A stretch of DNA of 34,430 bases, taken from JBIIJL01 sp044233795 (GTDB taxonomy: Bacteria > Pseudomonadota > Gammaproteobacteria > Legionellales > Legionellaceae). This document shows, in pieces, positions 1-6,924 of this stretch. The first letter of the stretch is position 1. Each line of letters begins with the position of its first letter. The stretch spans positions 1 to 34,430 of the forward strand of contig JBIIJL010000013.1 of NCBI GenBank assembly GCA_044233795.1. The letters are read 5' to 3'. The notes below the pieces were generated by a model. The model did no database searches and was not told where the DNA came from. It was given only the letters and a program-made list of their open reading frames with translations. The translations under genes and the position numbers were made by a program.

Positions 1-1
1 T

Positions 2-562
2 CAATCACTCGCTTTCGTCAGTAGCACAACCCAACCTGTTGAAATTGATGCAACTTTTTTAGATTGCTTATTAACTGAACTGCCTAACCACTCTCATGTT
101 CAAGTTCGATTAGGTCTTCATCCAGGAATTCAAAATTTGGATGCCTATTTGGCAACAATACTATCTGTTTACACAAAATATCCTGATCTAGACAAACAAT
201 TTAAAATTATTTTACCGGATAATTTGTTAAGTCGATTTGAAACGCCTGAGTTATCCATTGATAATCCGCTATTTCGACATGTGTTTCTAAGGGCTAATAT
301 CAATGGTTCAGAAGCGTCATCAGCAGCAGATAGAGTCGCACAAGCTGTGCCTGGTGCGTTATTAAATCAAGCTGTTTTAGAAGGTACGCCCGCTTTTGCA
401 TCTTTAGGAAAACCCTATTTGCCTCGTCGTTATTTTTCAGACAGTGTTACTACGTTTTTTTCAGGGGAACGTCTGCCAGCTCGTATGAAAGAGGAATTAG
501 GATTAGACGAAAGAACAGCGGGTGAGCGATGCGCAGATATTCTCGTTGGATTAAGATGGTAG
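2..562 (+). CDS. Unidentified protein, C-terminal part only (5' end outside window)
   Basis: The frame is open from base 2 without an internal stop, so the gene starts upstream of the window; the TTG near 137 is only an internal codon. About 186 residues are visible. I do not recognise the family. The visible part is soluble, with no membrane segment or signal peptide, and contains a Leu/Pro-rich stretch followed by a region ending in GERCADILVGLRW. The stop codon (560-562) lies inside the left tip of the IS-derived inverted repeat beginning at 558, so the natural C-terminus was probably cut off by an insertion and the stop supplied by the element. Given the effector-like neighbours it may be an accessory or secreted-effector gene, but nothing in the residues proves that. 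Confidence 0.6.
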   Translation, partial: QSLAFVSSTTQPVEIDATFLDCLLTELPNHSHVQVRLGLHPGIQNLDAYLATILSVYTKYPDLDKQFKIILPDNLLSRFETPELSIDNPLFRHVFLRANINGSEASSAADRVAQAVPGALLNQAVLEGTPAFASLGKPYLPRRYFSDSVTTFFSGERLPARMKEELGLDERTAGERCADILVGLRW

Positions 563-672
563 TGTATCGTTCTTTCTGTAAATTCAAATAGGACTTGTAA
601 AAAGCAAGCCAAGATTTATCCTTTTTAGCGACAAGCAAAAGAAGGAATAAAAAAATGACTTGCGAAGCAAAT
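558..672 (+). repeat. Left 115-bp inverted repeat of the IS256 derivative
   Basis: This pairs with 1106-1220 in reverse complement with a single mismatch. It includes the untranslated leader and the first codons of the transposase (ATG at 655). Its outer bases contain the stop codon of the preceding gene. Confidence 0.85.
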
Positions 673-1105
673 GCTACCAAAGTTGGTGAGATAATTGAAC
701 AGCTATGTGAAGAAGGATTTGATGGTATTACCGGTGAGGTAATTACATTGTTAAATGAGGCCATGAAACTTGATCGAACCCGTCATATTCAAGCCAGTCC
801 TTATGAGAGGAGTGATGATCGACAAGGGTACTCAAGGATACAAACCAAAAACGGTTAATTCAATGTTAGGTAAATTGGCGCTTAAGATACCTCAAGTTAG
901 GGATAGTGATGAAGAGTTTTATCCTAGTTGCTTAGAGAAAGGATTGCGCTCAGAACGTGCTTTAAAAGCCGCCTTAGCTGAGATGTATATTCAAGGGGTT
1001 TCGACTCGCAAGGTAAAAGCGATAATCGAAGCGCTGTGTGGTTATGAAGTCACAAGCAGCCAGGTAAGTCGGATCACCAAAGAACTTGATGAGCAGTTTG
1101 ATACT
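655..1105 (+). pseudogene. IS256-family (mutator-type) transposase, N-terminal fragment, frameshifted
   Basis: The first frame (655-858) gives the IS256-type N-terminus, including ALKLDRT-like and PYERSDDRQGYS segments. The match then continues in another frame from about 835 with GYKPKTVNSMLGKLALKIPQVRDSD-type sequence, through RALKAALAEMYIQGVSTRKV and SQVSRITKELDEQFD. The family pattern here is GYSNGYKPKT, so about two bases are missing near 833. Homology stops at 1105, where the inverted copy of the IS left end begins, so the catalytic DDE domain is absent. Normal members have roughly 400 residues; about 145 remain. The gene cannot make an active transposase. Confidence 0.8.
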
Positions 1106-1220
1106 ATTTGCTTCGCAAGTCATTTTTTTATTCCTTCTTTTGCTTGTCGCTAAAAAGGATAAATCTTGGCTTGCTTTTTACAAATCCTATTTGAATTTAC
1201 AGAAAGAACGATACACTACC
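1106..1220 (-). repeat. Right 115-bp inverted repeat of the IS256 derivative
   Basis: Reverse-complement copy of 558-672 with one mismatch (in the aaataggAtttg region). It interrupts the transposase frame after ELDEQFD and abuts an IS3-family fragment at 1223. Confidence 0.85.
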
Positions 1221-1222
1221 AA

Positions 1223-1450
1223 AAATCAGATACAATTGTTTTTATTCAGCCAGGAAATCCACAGCAAAATGCTTATATTGAACGGTATAACCGTACGGTT
1301 CGATATGATTGGTTAAGTCAATATTTATTTGAAAGTATTGTCGAGGTACAACTCCATGCGACACAATGGCTATGGACGTACAACAATGAACGACCAAATA
1401 CTGCAATTGGAGGGATTCCTCCAAAGCAAAAACTGGCACTAGTTGCCTAA
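1223..1450 (+). pseudogene. IS3-family transposase (OrfB) C-terminal fragment
   Basis: The 75 residues read QPGNPQQNAYIERYNRTVR, then WLWTYNNERPNTAIGGIPP, and end with KLALVA. This is the hallmark end of the IS3-family integrase-like DDE domain, including the final catalytic Glu in AYIERYNR. The first two thirds of the protein and all of OrfA are absent; the fragment begins where the IS256-derived repeat ends. The right tip of the IS3 element may be the G-rich run and GGATTACC near 1480-1492, but the matching left tip is not in the window. It is a dead remnant within a mosaic of insertions. Confidence 0.8.
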
Positions 1451-1532
1451 TCCTCTACCTTTAGCTGCGGTTAAAAATGGGGGGGGATTACCACACATAT
1501 GTAAATATAAGGCTACTTTTTTGTAGGGTTAA

Positions 1533-1828
1533 AATGACACCGCCCTTATTTGCAGTTATTGTGCATGTATTTCGGAGCATTTGTTTGGATTGGACTATGA
1601 GGTAGGTGATAGAAAAAAGAAGATGAAGTAATTTATCCTGTTGATGATTTACTTGCAAAATTTGGAGCTGGTGAGCAATGGATTTTCACCCAAAAAAATG
1701 GTGATCCCTATTGATTGTTTATAAATTGTACTAAATTGGTCAATTTGAACATATATTCTAAGATTGAAGGCTTCTTTGGTGCAGAGCCAGAAACTACGAT
1801 TCAGACCTACCTATTTACATATAGCTAA
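1533..1828 (+). pseudogene. Decayed reading frame of unknown origin
   Basis: Between the IS3 tail and the next gene two frames join into coding-like sequence. One frame (1533-1620) includes CISEHLFGLDYEVGDRKK. A second frame (from 1622) gives DEVIYPVDDLLAKFGAGEQW, runs through one in-frame TGA after GDPY, then continues INCTKLVNLNIYSKIEGFF and ends with LFTYS and TAA at 1826-1828. One frameshift and one nonsense codon are needed to join them. I do not recognise the family. It is probably the tail of a gene broken by the neighbouring insertion sequences. Confidence 0.4.
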
Positions 1829-1882
1829 TGATAAGAATTATGCGAAACTACAATCCTTATCACTTAAGAGCTCTTGAAGTTA

Positions 1883-1913
1883 TTGCATAAATATTGCTTT
1901 TTTAGACTATAAT
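1883..1913 (+). promoter_or_regulatory. Candidate sigma-70 promoter for the coiled-coil gene
   Basis: A perfect TATAAT lies at 1908-1913, with TTGCAT at 1883-1888 (19-bp spacing, slightly long). The start codon at 1949 is 35 bases after the -10 box, leaving a short leader with a weak GGGTCAG ribosome site. Seen in sequence; promoter activity is inferred. Confidence 0.45.
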
Positions 1914-1948
1914 GAATCTATGGCGATTAATTATGGGTCAGTTTCGGT

Positions 1949-3208
1949 ATGGACTATGAGACATTAATTCAAAATTTTTCGACAAAATTCAAAGTGTCAA
2001 AAGACACGATCACGAGGTATGTAGACACTTATCTTGCTGCTCAATCTGATACGTCACTAAAAGAAATGGATCCAAACCTCCTTGACAAGATTTATGATGA
2101 GTTATGGGCGGAGGCCCAAAATGTCGATATAGTCCAAGAACCTCAAGAAGTAAATAAAGAAGAGGAGTTGGATAAAATAGTACAAGCACTTAAAAAATCG
2201 TATGAATCATTAGCTTTAAAGCTAGCCCAAGAGTTCCAAGAAAGAGAAGACGCCATGCTTCATACAGAGGCATTCAATAAACAAAGAATTGTGGATTTAG
2301 AAGCTCAACTCGCTGTAAAAGATGTAGCACTTAAGAGCGTCACAAGTGAGCTGAAAGGTGTCGCCCAAACTAATGGCGGCCTATCGCAACAATTACGTGA
2401 TTCATTGGCCGCCCAACAGGCCTTAACTAAGAAGTTGGACGGTTTAAATAGGGATGTTAGCGAATATCAATTAGATAACTCAACACTTCACGATAAAATA
2501 AGAAGGCAAGAAAAGTTGTATAGTGAGCTTGATATAAAGTATCAAGAGGTACTTTTAACACCATTACCGCAAGCATCGCCAACCCCACAAGACATCGAAT
2601 CTGCAAAAATAATTGAAACGCTTAGAAAAGAAAATGATCTACTGCGACGTGATATTCGTGATATGCAACCTGAAAATACCGATGAAACTCTTTCTGCGCA
2701 AGGATCTTCGTCCTCTTTAGCAGAAGAGTTAAAGGAGGCCGATAATATCCCTACAACAGAACCAGAACCAGCACCGGAACCAAAACCACATGTCACGCAA
2801 ATGTATAAGGCTAACTTGGCTGAAATCAAAGACACTTCTGCAAACATTAGCTTCTCAGAGTTTAAAAAACAGTTTGAGTCCAAGTTCAAGAGCACAAATA
2901 GCACGGGACTGAAAGATATGATTAAGTATATGAATAGCCTTGATAAAGATACAAACATGAATGAGAAAATTAAGTTTGAGAAATTGGGCGTCAAGATGCA
3001 TGAAATTGCCATATCACGCAAAGACAGCTGGTGGTCAAACAGTGCTATCATCGGTAAAGGTCGCTCAGCAGATGCAACAACCGTGTATAAAATCATGGCA
3101 GATAAAAATTTTTCACTCGTCGGAGGAAAGGATTTAGAAAAGCTCCATAAAGCTTCTGCTCCAGCGGGTGAGGAAGTGAGAGATAACCCAACTAAATTCA
3201 TAAGGTGA
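1949..3208 (+). CDS. Coiled-coil protein, candidate secreted effector
   Basis: The protein has 419 residues, with no signal peptide and no membrane segment. Residues about 1-70 are a compact N-terminal part (MDYETLIQNFSTKFKVSKDT...). Residues about 75-205 are rich in Glu, Gln, Lys and Leu with heptad-like spacing (for example DLEAQLAVKDVALKSV and LRDSLAAQQALTKKLDGL), typical of a long coiled coil. A low-complexity linker TEPEPAPEPKPH near residue 275 separates it from a C-terminal globular region with DSWWSNSAIIGKGRSADATT. The gene stands alone behind its own promoter-like sequence, between IS debris and a convergent gene. Architecture and setting resemble Dot/Icm substrates, but no known effector domain is recognised. 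A 219-codon antisense frame covers its 3' half and is taken as a shadow. Confidence 0.75.
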   Translation: MDYETLIQNFSTKFKVSKDTITRYVDTYLAAQSDTSLKEMDPNLLDKIYDELWAEAQNVDIVQEPQEVNKEEELDKIVQALKKSYESLALKLAQEFQEREDAMLHTEAFNKQRIVDLEAQLAVKDVALKSVTSELKGVAQTNGGLSQQLRDSLAAQQALTKKLDGLNRDVSEYQLDNSTLHDKIRRQEKLYSELDIKYQEVLLTPLPQASPTPQDIESAKIIETLRKENDLLRRDIRDMQPENTDETLSAQGSSSSLAEELKEADNIPTTEPEPAPEPKPHVTQMYKANLAEIKDTSANISFSEFKKQFESKFKSTNSTGLKDMIKYMNSLDKDTNMNEKIKFEKLGVKMHEIAISRKDSWWSNSAIIGKGRSADATTVYKIMADKNFSLVGGKDLEKLHKASAPAGEEVRDNPTKFIR

Positions 3209-3256
3209 CTAGCGAGATGACACAGTTAGATGAACACTCTCACGGTTGTCGGTCGG

Positions 3257-3799
3257 TTAATCCTCCCTCAACAATTGTTTAATCCTTTCTGCACCTACAT
3301 TTTTAAGCGTTTCTATATTTCTTTGAGGTATGTCCTCTGTGTTACCATAGTTTGTAATGGCTTTTTCAAGACTTTCTTCCCTAAGAATATGGATCATGGG
3401 ATAGGGTGAGCGGTTGGTGAAATTAGAAACATCATCAAATTCAGTGTCAGCAAAACAATAATTAGGATGAAAGGTTGCAAGTTGATATATACCATCATAC
3501 CCGTGCTCATTTAGATGGCATTCGGCACCATCTACAAAGTCTAAATACTGATAAAAATCCTTAAATAAAAAAGGGAAAAGCATTAAGGTGGTCTCGACTG
3601 AGGGGGTTTTATCTAAAAAACAGAGTTCGGATAATAACGATTCAAGAGCTTGATTACGTTTTTTTGCATGAACAATATTGTATTTTATACTATTTCTTGC
3701 TAATTCACGCTTGGCAAAAGGGCATATATTTAGTTTAACAATAAAAGAAGTCATCCAATTTTTGGTTTTATCTATAATGTGCTGATCTGAGGTCATCAT
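3257..3799 (-). CDS. DUF1415 family protein
   Basis: The 180-residue protein matches DUF1415 from end to end. It has LNICPFAKRE near the N-terminus, ETTLMLFPFLFKDFYQYLDF in the middle, then YQLATFHPNYCFADTEFDD, NRSPYPMIHILREESLEKA and IPQRNIETLKNVG. The conserved Cys, His and Asp/Glu residues suggest an enzyme, but no reaction is established for the family. It is cytosolic, without signal or membrane segments. A GGAGAGG stretch precedes the start at a somewhat long distance (about 12 bases), and either of two adjacent ATGs could be used. It converges with the coiled-coil gene, with 48 bases between the stops. Length is typical of the family. Confidence 0.88.
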   Translation of the reverse strand: MMTSDQHIIDKTKNWMTSFIVKLNICPFAKRELARNSIKYNIVHAKKRNQALESLLSELCFLDKTPSVETTLMLFPFLFKDFYQYLDFVDGAECHLNEHGYDGIYQLATFHPNYCFADTEFDDVSNFTNRSPYPMIHILREESLEKAITNYGNTEDIPQRNIETLKNVGAERIKQLLRED

Positions 3800-3836
3800 T
3801 ATTTTGTGTTACCTCTCCAATGTTCATTAACGTTAC

Positions 3837-3870
3837 CAGTGGTTAGGATAGAAGGGAATCCTAACTACTG
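3837..3870. other. Long hairpin in the gap ahead of the DUF1415 gene
   Basis: The arms CAGTGGTTAGGAT and ATCCTAACTACTG form a 13-bp stem (one G-T pair) around an 8-base loop. There is no T-run on either side, so it is not a clear intrinsic terminator. It lies between the 3' end of the 4041-4901 gene and the start of the DUF1415 gene and could be a transcript 3'-end structure or a protein-binding site. A perfect 14-bp palindrome (GACCCTGCAGGGTC, 3902-3915) sits beside it. Confidence 0.5.
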
Positions 3871-4040
3871 ATGCTAAAAATAATAGTGCTGCCTCTTGCA
3901 TGACCCTGCAGGGTCCATATATGTCAACATTACCTAAAATCTTCTGGTAAGCTACATGTCCCAATCTCATCAGGTTATATCATCCTGCGAACAATCCACA
4001 AGCCTAGCTTGCAATTTATCGCGTTGTAGGGGGATTGGTC

Positions 4041-4901
4041 CTATGGATTGAGTGAGTCAAAATGCATGATCTCGGGATCTAATAACGATGCCCCCGCAAT
4101 TTTAGTTACTGCTTTGCGTTTTTTCCTTTTAGGGCTTGGAAAAAACATGTGGGGATTATCAAACTGAGATCCCATGACTGGTAAATCAGCAGTTGCTAGA
4201 GATAGATTTAAATCTCTGGGGGGCACAAGGTCAGTTTGATGGTCAGCAGAATTCTCAAGTAGGGAGGAGAAGTACTCATCAACATCTAATTGTGTAAGAG
4301 GAGTAATGCCAACTGCCATCGCGGGAGCAGGAGTTGCTGATTCGAGCTCTATTGGAGTGCTGGGAAATCCTTCTGTAGTTATAGACGTACCTGTTTTCCT
4401 AAGATTTGATCTTAATCTTTCTTTGAGAGTATAAAAACATGTATCCTCAACAGCACCAACTGTGTTGATTAAGAATTTTTCGAGTGTTTCAGCGGTTACA
4501 CCCAGAAGATTTGCAGCGGCTCTAAGTTTTGTTTTGGGCTCAATAAACGCCAGTATCTCCTCTAAGCTCAATTCATCAATTAGTCGATGTCTTTCCTTGA
4601 CAAGATCCGTATACACAAAGCGAGTTTGAAGCTCACTTCGTGTAAGTGTTTTGAATCGATCAAAATCCATTGGCTGCTTATCATAGTTGAGGTTACTGAT
4701 GAAACGCGCCAGCGTATCATCCTTTACGCCAAGAGATTGACTTGCCTGCAATAAGGATGAGCTTTTGACAAAGGCCTCATGAATATGACTTAACGGCATA
4801 TCCCTTAAGGAGTTTCTATTTGCCAGAGAATTACTGCTAAATTCTGTAGGAGGATGAGAGGATGACTGCAAACGAGGCTTTTTGTTTGTAATTGATAACA
4901 T
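4041..4901 (-). CDS. Duplicated helix-turn-helix-like protein with nuclear-localisation-like motif
   Basis: The protein has 286 residues, without signal peptide or membrane segment. Two related segments are visible. Residues 37-71 contain SSLLQASQSLGVKDDTLARF and residues 111-147 contain KLRAAANLLGVTAETLEKFL. Each has the A-x-x-L-G-V-x-x-x-T-L pattern of a Fis/NtrC-type helix-turn-helix. Residues 205-216 (LDVDEYFSSLLE) form an acidic amphipathic patch, and residues 257-263 are PKRKKRK, which reads as a classical monopartite nuclear-localisation signal. A Pro/Ser/Thr-rich linker joins the parts. The combination suggests a DNA-binding protein that could act in a eukaryotic host nucleus, but this is inference; a bacterial regulator is the alternative. 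The gene is monocistronic. Confidence 0.7.
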   Translation of the reverse strand: MLSITNKKPRLQSSSHPPTEFSSNSLANRNSLRDMPLSHIHEAFVKSSSLLQASQSLGVKDDTLARFISNLNYDKQPMDFDRFKTLTRSELQTRFVYTDLVKERHRLIDELSLEEILAFIEPKTKLRAAANLLGVTAETLEKFLINTVGAVEDTCFYTLKERLRSNLRKTGTSITTEGFPSTPIELESATPAPAMAVGITPLTQLDVDEYFSSLLENSADHQTDLVPPRDLNLSLATADLPVMGSQFDNPHMFFPSPKRKKRKAVTKIAGASLLDPEIMHFDSLNP

Positions 4902-4981
4902 GCTTGTTCTTCTCTAATGGGATGGAAGATAAGAAATTGTATTATATCTGCGAGGTATCAAAAATAGAGTCCGGAGGGTTT

Positions 4982-5019
4982 CAGTGAATTAAAATGAAGT
5001 GGCTCACATTAACTCACTG
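4982..5019. repeat. Imperfect inverted repeat at an IS scar
   Basis: The 11-bp arms CAGTGAATTAA and TTAACTCACTG (one mismatch) enclose 16 bases. The right arm overlaps the IS1634-like end remnant at 5008-5036, so the structure may be part of that element's terminus or the hairpin of a small palindromic element. Confidence 0.4.
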
Positions 5020-5036
5020 TTCGCTCAAATTAATTA
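5008..5036 (-). mobile_element. Scar of an IS1634-like right end
   Basis: On the minus strand this reads AATTTGAGCGAAC-A-GTGAG followed by TTAATGTGAG. It matches the coding end and right flank of the IS1634-like element at about 8645-8672, which reads AATTTGAGCGAAC-G-GTGAG followed by ATTAAGGCTGAG. Eighteen of the first nineteen bases agree. The rest of this copy is missing. Confidence 0.45.
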
Positions 5037-5117
5037 GAGGTTGTTGAAAGAAGAAAACAGGAGAAAATAGAACATGAAGAAAGGTTAGCTGCTTGGATAA
5101 AGAAAAAAGAAGATTAA
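5037..5117 (+). pseudogene. Orphan C-terminal tail of a lost gene
   Basis: Directly beside the IS scar an open stretch encodes VVERRKQEKIEHEERLAAWI then KKKED and a TAA at 5115-5117. This charged helical ending is typical of a real protein C-terminus, but no start codon or upstream body exists: the frame closes at a stop within the scar boundary. It is most simply the surviving tail of a gene cut by the IS. The parent family is not recognisable. Confidence 0.35.
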
Positions 5118-5186
5118 TATTTCCGATGCCTCGATGATAAGATGTTCCAGGAGCTATGCCCCCGGACTTGCACTTTTGTTAGTTTG

Positions 5187-6560
5187 TTAGCTGAAGGATA
5201 GAGAACTTTCTTGTGTGTGACCATGCGGTAACTCTTCTTTAACCACTTTTTTTGCAGAATGTAGAGGTGGTTTCCCTTGATAAGGAGCTGAGTCAACAGT
5301 GGGTGAATTAGCTGCTGAAGAACGATCAACACCTAAGGCGTCCATTAATCCTCTTGTAGAGTCTGGAGCGTCTACTCTTGCTGCTTCTATCTTACGGGTT
5401 GCATAGTGAGGATAAAAGAATTTGCTGGCACACCATGATAAAATAGGTTTCGCAGCACCGTACCATAATGCAGCCAGAGCACCACCAATTACAGGAGAAA
5501 ATGCTAAGAGACTTAATGCTCCGAGCTTGACCACAATCGGGGCTAATAATGGAATTGCTGCTAAACCACCCGTAAAGTATAATAAACTTACTACTGACAA
5601 AGAAATCAACGTCCACTTAATTGCTTGACCTACTAAAGGATGATTAGTAAAGAATCTATTGAACCAGGAGAAAGTCCCCTTTTCAGGTTGAATGCTTAAG
5701 GAAACGGGTTCTTGAGAGCTATCTCCCGCTAATGCTTTATGACGATTGTTTAAATATTTTGCTCCAGGTGTTGCGGTAATTACCAGTCCTCTGGCTGAAT
5801 GGGCTTCTCTTGAAAGGGTTTGATCAACATAAGCCAATTCTTCTTGATAATGACTAAGATAGGTTTGTTTCATTGCCTCAGTATCATTGTAATCTCTATC
5901 CGTTTGAAGTTGAGTACCATTTTTAACTAAGAATTCTTCTACACGAAGCTTTACTAACTTAGAAGAAGAACGAAATATTTGCTCTGCCTGTGCATGACAA
6001 CCGTTAACGACTTCTTCTTCAACTTCCGTCTCTAGGGGATAAGAAACTAATAAAGGAGCATGGCATGCAATAGCGGGAAGAGGGATGTGTGGGTATAAGG
6101 CCAACACTTTTCTTAACGGCTTACAGTCACTTAAATCCATAGTCTTATTAGATAAACTTATCTCAAATGGATCAATGCTTGGAGTAGTAATAAAATTACC
6201 TGGCACTGGATCGAGCAATGCTAAGTTAATAGCAAGCTTTTCTTTATCAATATTACCTAATTGTTTGGCAAGCAACAGTGCGGCTATCCCCCCACGGCTA
6301 TGGCCGTAAACATTGAGGGTTATTTGGTGGCCAGCATTTATCTCTTGGGCAACGCGATCAATAACCTGCTCGCATTGCTTATCGAGGCCTGAGCCAAAAA
6401 TGGCTCCATTAAAGCCATAATCGACACCACAACCATTAAATCCCATCTTAATTTGAGATTCACTTTCCTCGGTTCTTGTATGTAGAGAGCTAGCTAAAAA
6501 ATGTCCTTCGTCGATTGAAAAGCCGGTACCGCTAAAATACACTGAAATTGTTTTATTCAT
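5187..6560 (-). CDS. Alpha/beta-hydrolase (lipase-like) with C-terminal membrane segments, candidate effector
   Basis: The protein has 457 residues. The N-terminus opens with the strand-plus-loop MNKTISVYFSGTGF. Residues 85-91 are YGHSRGG, a G-x-S-x-G nucleophile elbow with Ser88. LLDPVPGN at 116-122 supplies a plausible acid Asp117, and conserved-looking His residues occur at 167 and 189 (CHAP, GCHAQ). Residues about 308-375 are strongly hydrophobic, forming two or three membrane segments. The C-terminus (KEELPHGHTQESSLSFS) has a Glu pair followed by small polar residues, as in many Dot/Icm signals. The layout resembles a Legionella family I recall as DUF5621, though I cannot confirm the assignment. 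The likely role is an esterase or phospholipase held at a membrane; the substrate is unknown. No strong ribosome site precedes the ATG. Confidence 0.78.
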   Translation of the reverse strand: MNKTISVYFSGTGFSIDEGHFLASSLHTRTEESESQIKMGFNGCGVDYGFNGAIFGSGLDKQCEQVIDRVAQEINAGHQITLNVYGHSRGGIAALLLAKQLGNIDKEKLAINLALLDPVPGNFITTPSIDPFEISLSNKTMDLSDCKPLRKVLALYPHIPLPAIACHAPLLVSYPLETEVEEEVVNGCHAQAEQIFRSSSKLVKLRVEEFLVKNGTQLQTDRDYNDTEAMKQTYLSHYQEELAYVDQTLSREAHSARGLVITATPGAKYLNNRHKALAGDSSQEPVSLSIQPEKGTFSWFNRFFTNHPLVGQAIKWTLISLSVVSLLYFTGGLAAIPLLAPIVVKLGALSLLAFSPVIGGALAALWYGAAKPILSWCASKFFYPHYATRKIEAARVDAPDSTRGLMDALGVDRSSAANSPTVDSAPYQGKPPLHSAKKVVKEELPHGHTQESSLSFS

Positions 6561-6629
6561 TAGACAACGCTATGTTTAAAAAATATGCAAATCATAAGGC
6601 TTTGTGTCTTAAAAGTAAACAATTATCTG

Positions 6630-6734
6630 TTAATATCTAATGGTTTTTCTTTTTTGATGAACTTCTTTTGTTAATTTTGCAGCACCATTTAAAGTTATTC
6701 TTACAGTTTTTTTCAAATTTTTAATCATTGCCAT
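6630..6734 (-). CDS. Possible 34-residue basic small protein
   Basis: In the gap upstream of the lipase-like gene, an ATG at 6734 is preceded by AAAGGGGT at good spacing. It opens MAMIKNLKKTVRITLNGAAK, continues LTKEVHQKRKTIRY and ends in TAA. It is lysine-rich (predicted strongly basic) with no membrane segment. The good ribosome site is the main support; length alone could be chance. No family is recognised. Apart from this, the 364-bp gap (6561-6924) shows only AT-rich sequence. Confidence 0.35.
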   Translation of the reverse strand: MAMIKNLKKTVRITLNGAAKLTKEVHQKRKTIRY

Positions 6735-6924
6735 GGTTTTTACCCCTTTTTTTCTTGGGACATTAAAAGTGAAATATATTCCAAATATCGGTATAAATTC
6801 ACACAAAAGTTAGCAACTAAAAACCTTTCCTATTTGTAATTTCAATATGATAATCCGTATTTTTTTACCTGTCTAAGTATGATGTTAATTCAAACCATCA
6901 ATGGACATAGAGAGATAGGGATGT

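Larger units (their letters stand above)
558..1220 (+). mobile_element. IS256-derived element with two identical inverted ends, degenerate
   Basis: The segment is bounded by 115-bp inverted repeats (558-672 and 1106-1220) that differ at one position. It contains the N-terminal part of an IS256-family transposase. The left repeat is the natural left end, running from the tip GGTAGTGTATCG through the transposase start codon. The right repeat is the same sequence turned round and placed inside the transposase reading frame, replacing its C-terminal half and its true right end. I see no matching 8-9 bp duplication in the flanks (left flank ends ggattaagat, right flank begins aaaaatcaga). Confidence 0.7.

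Noticed and set aside
2542..3201. 219-codon open frame on the minus strand
   Set aside because: It lies wholly opposite the coiled-coil gene, has no ribosome site, and its composition (Ser/Leu/Phe-rich) is the mirror of a Glu/Lys-rich coding strand.
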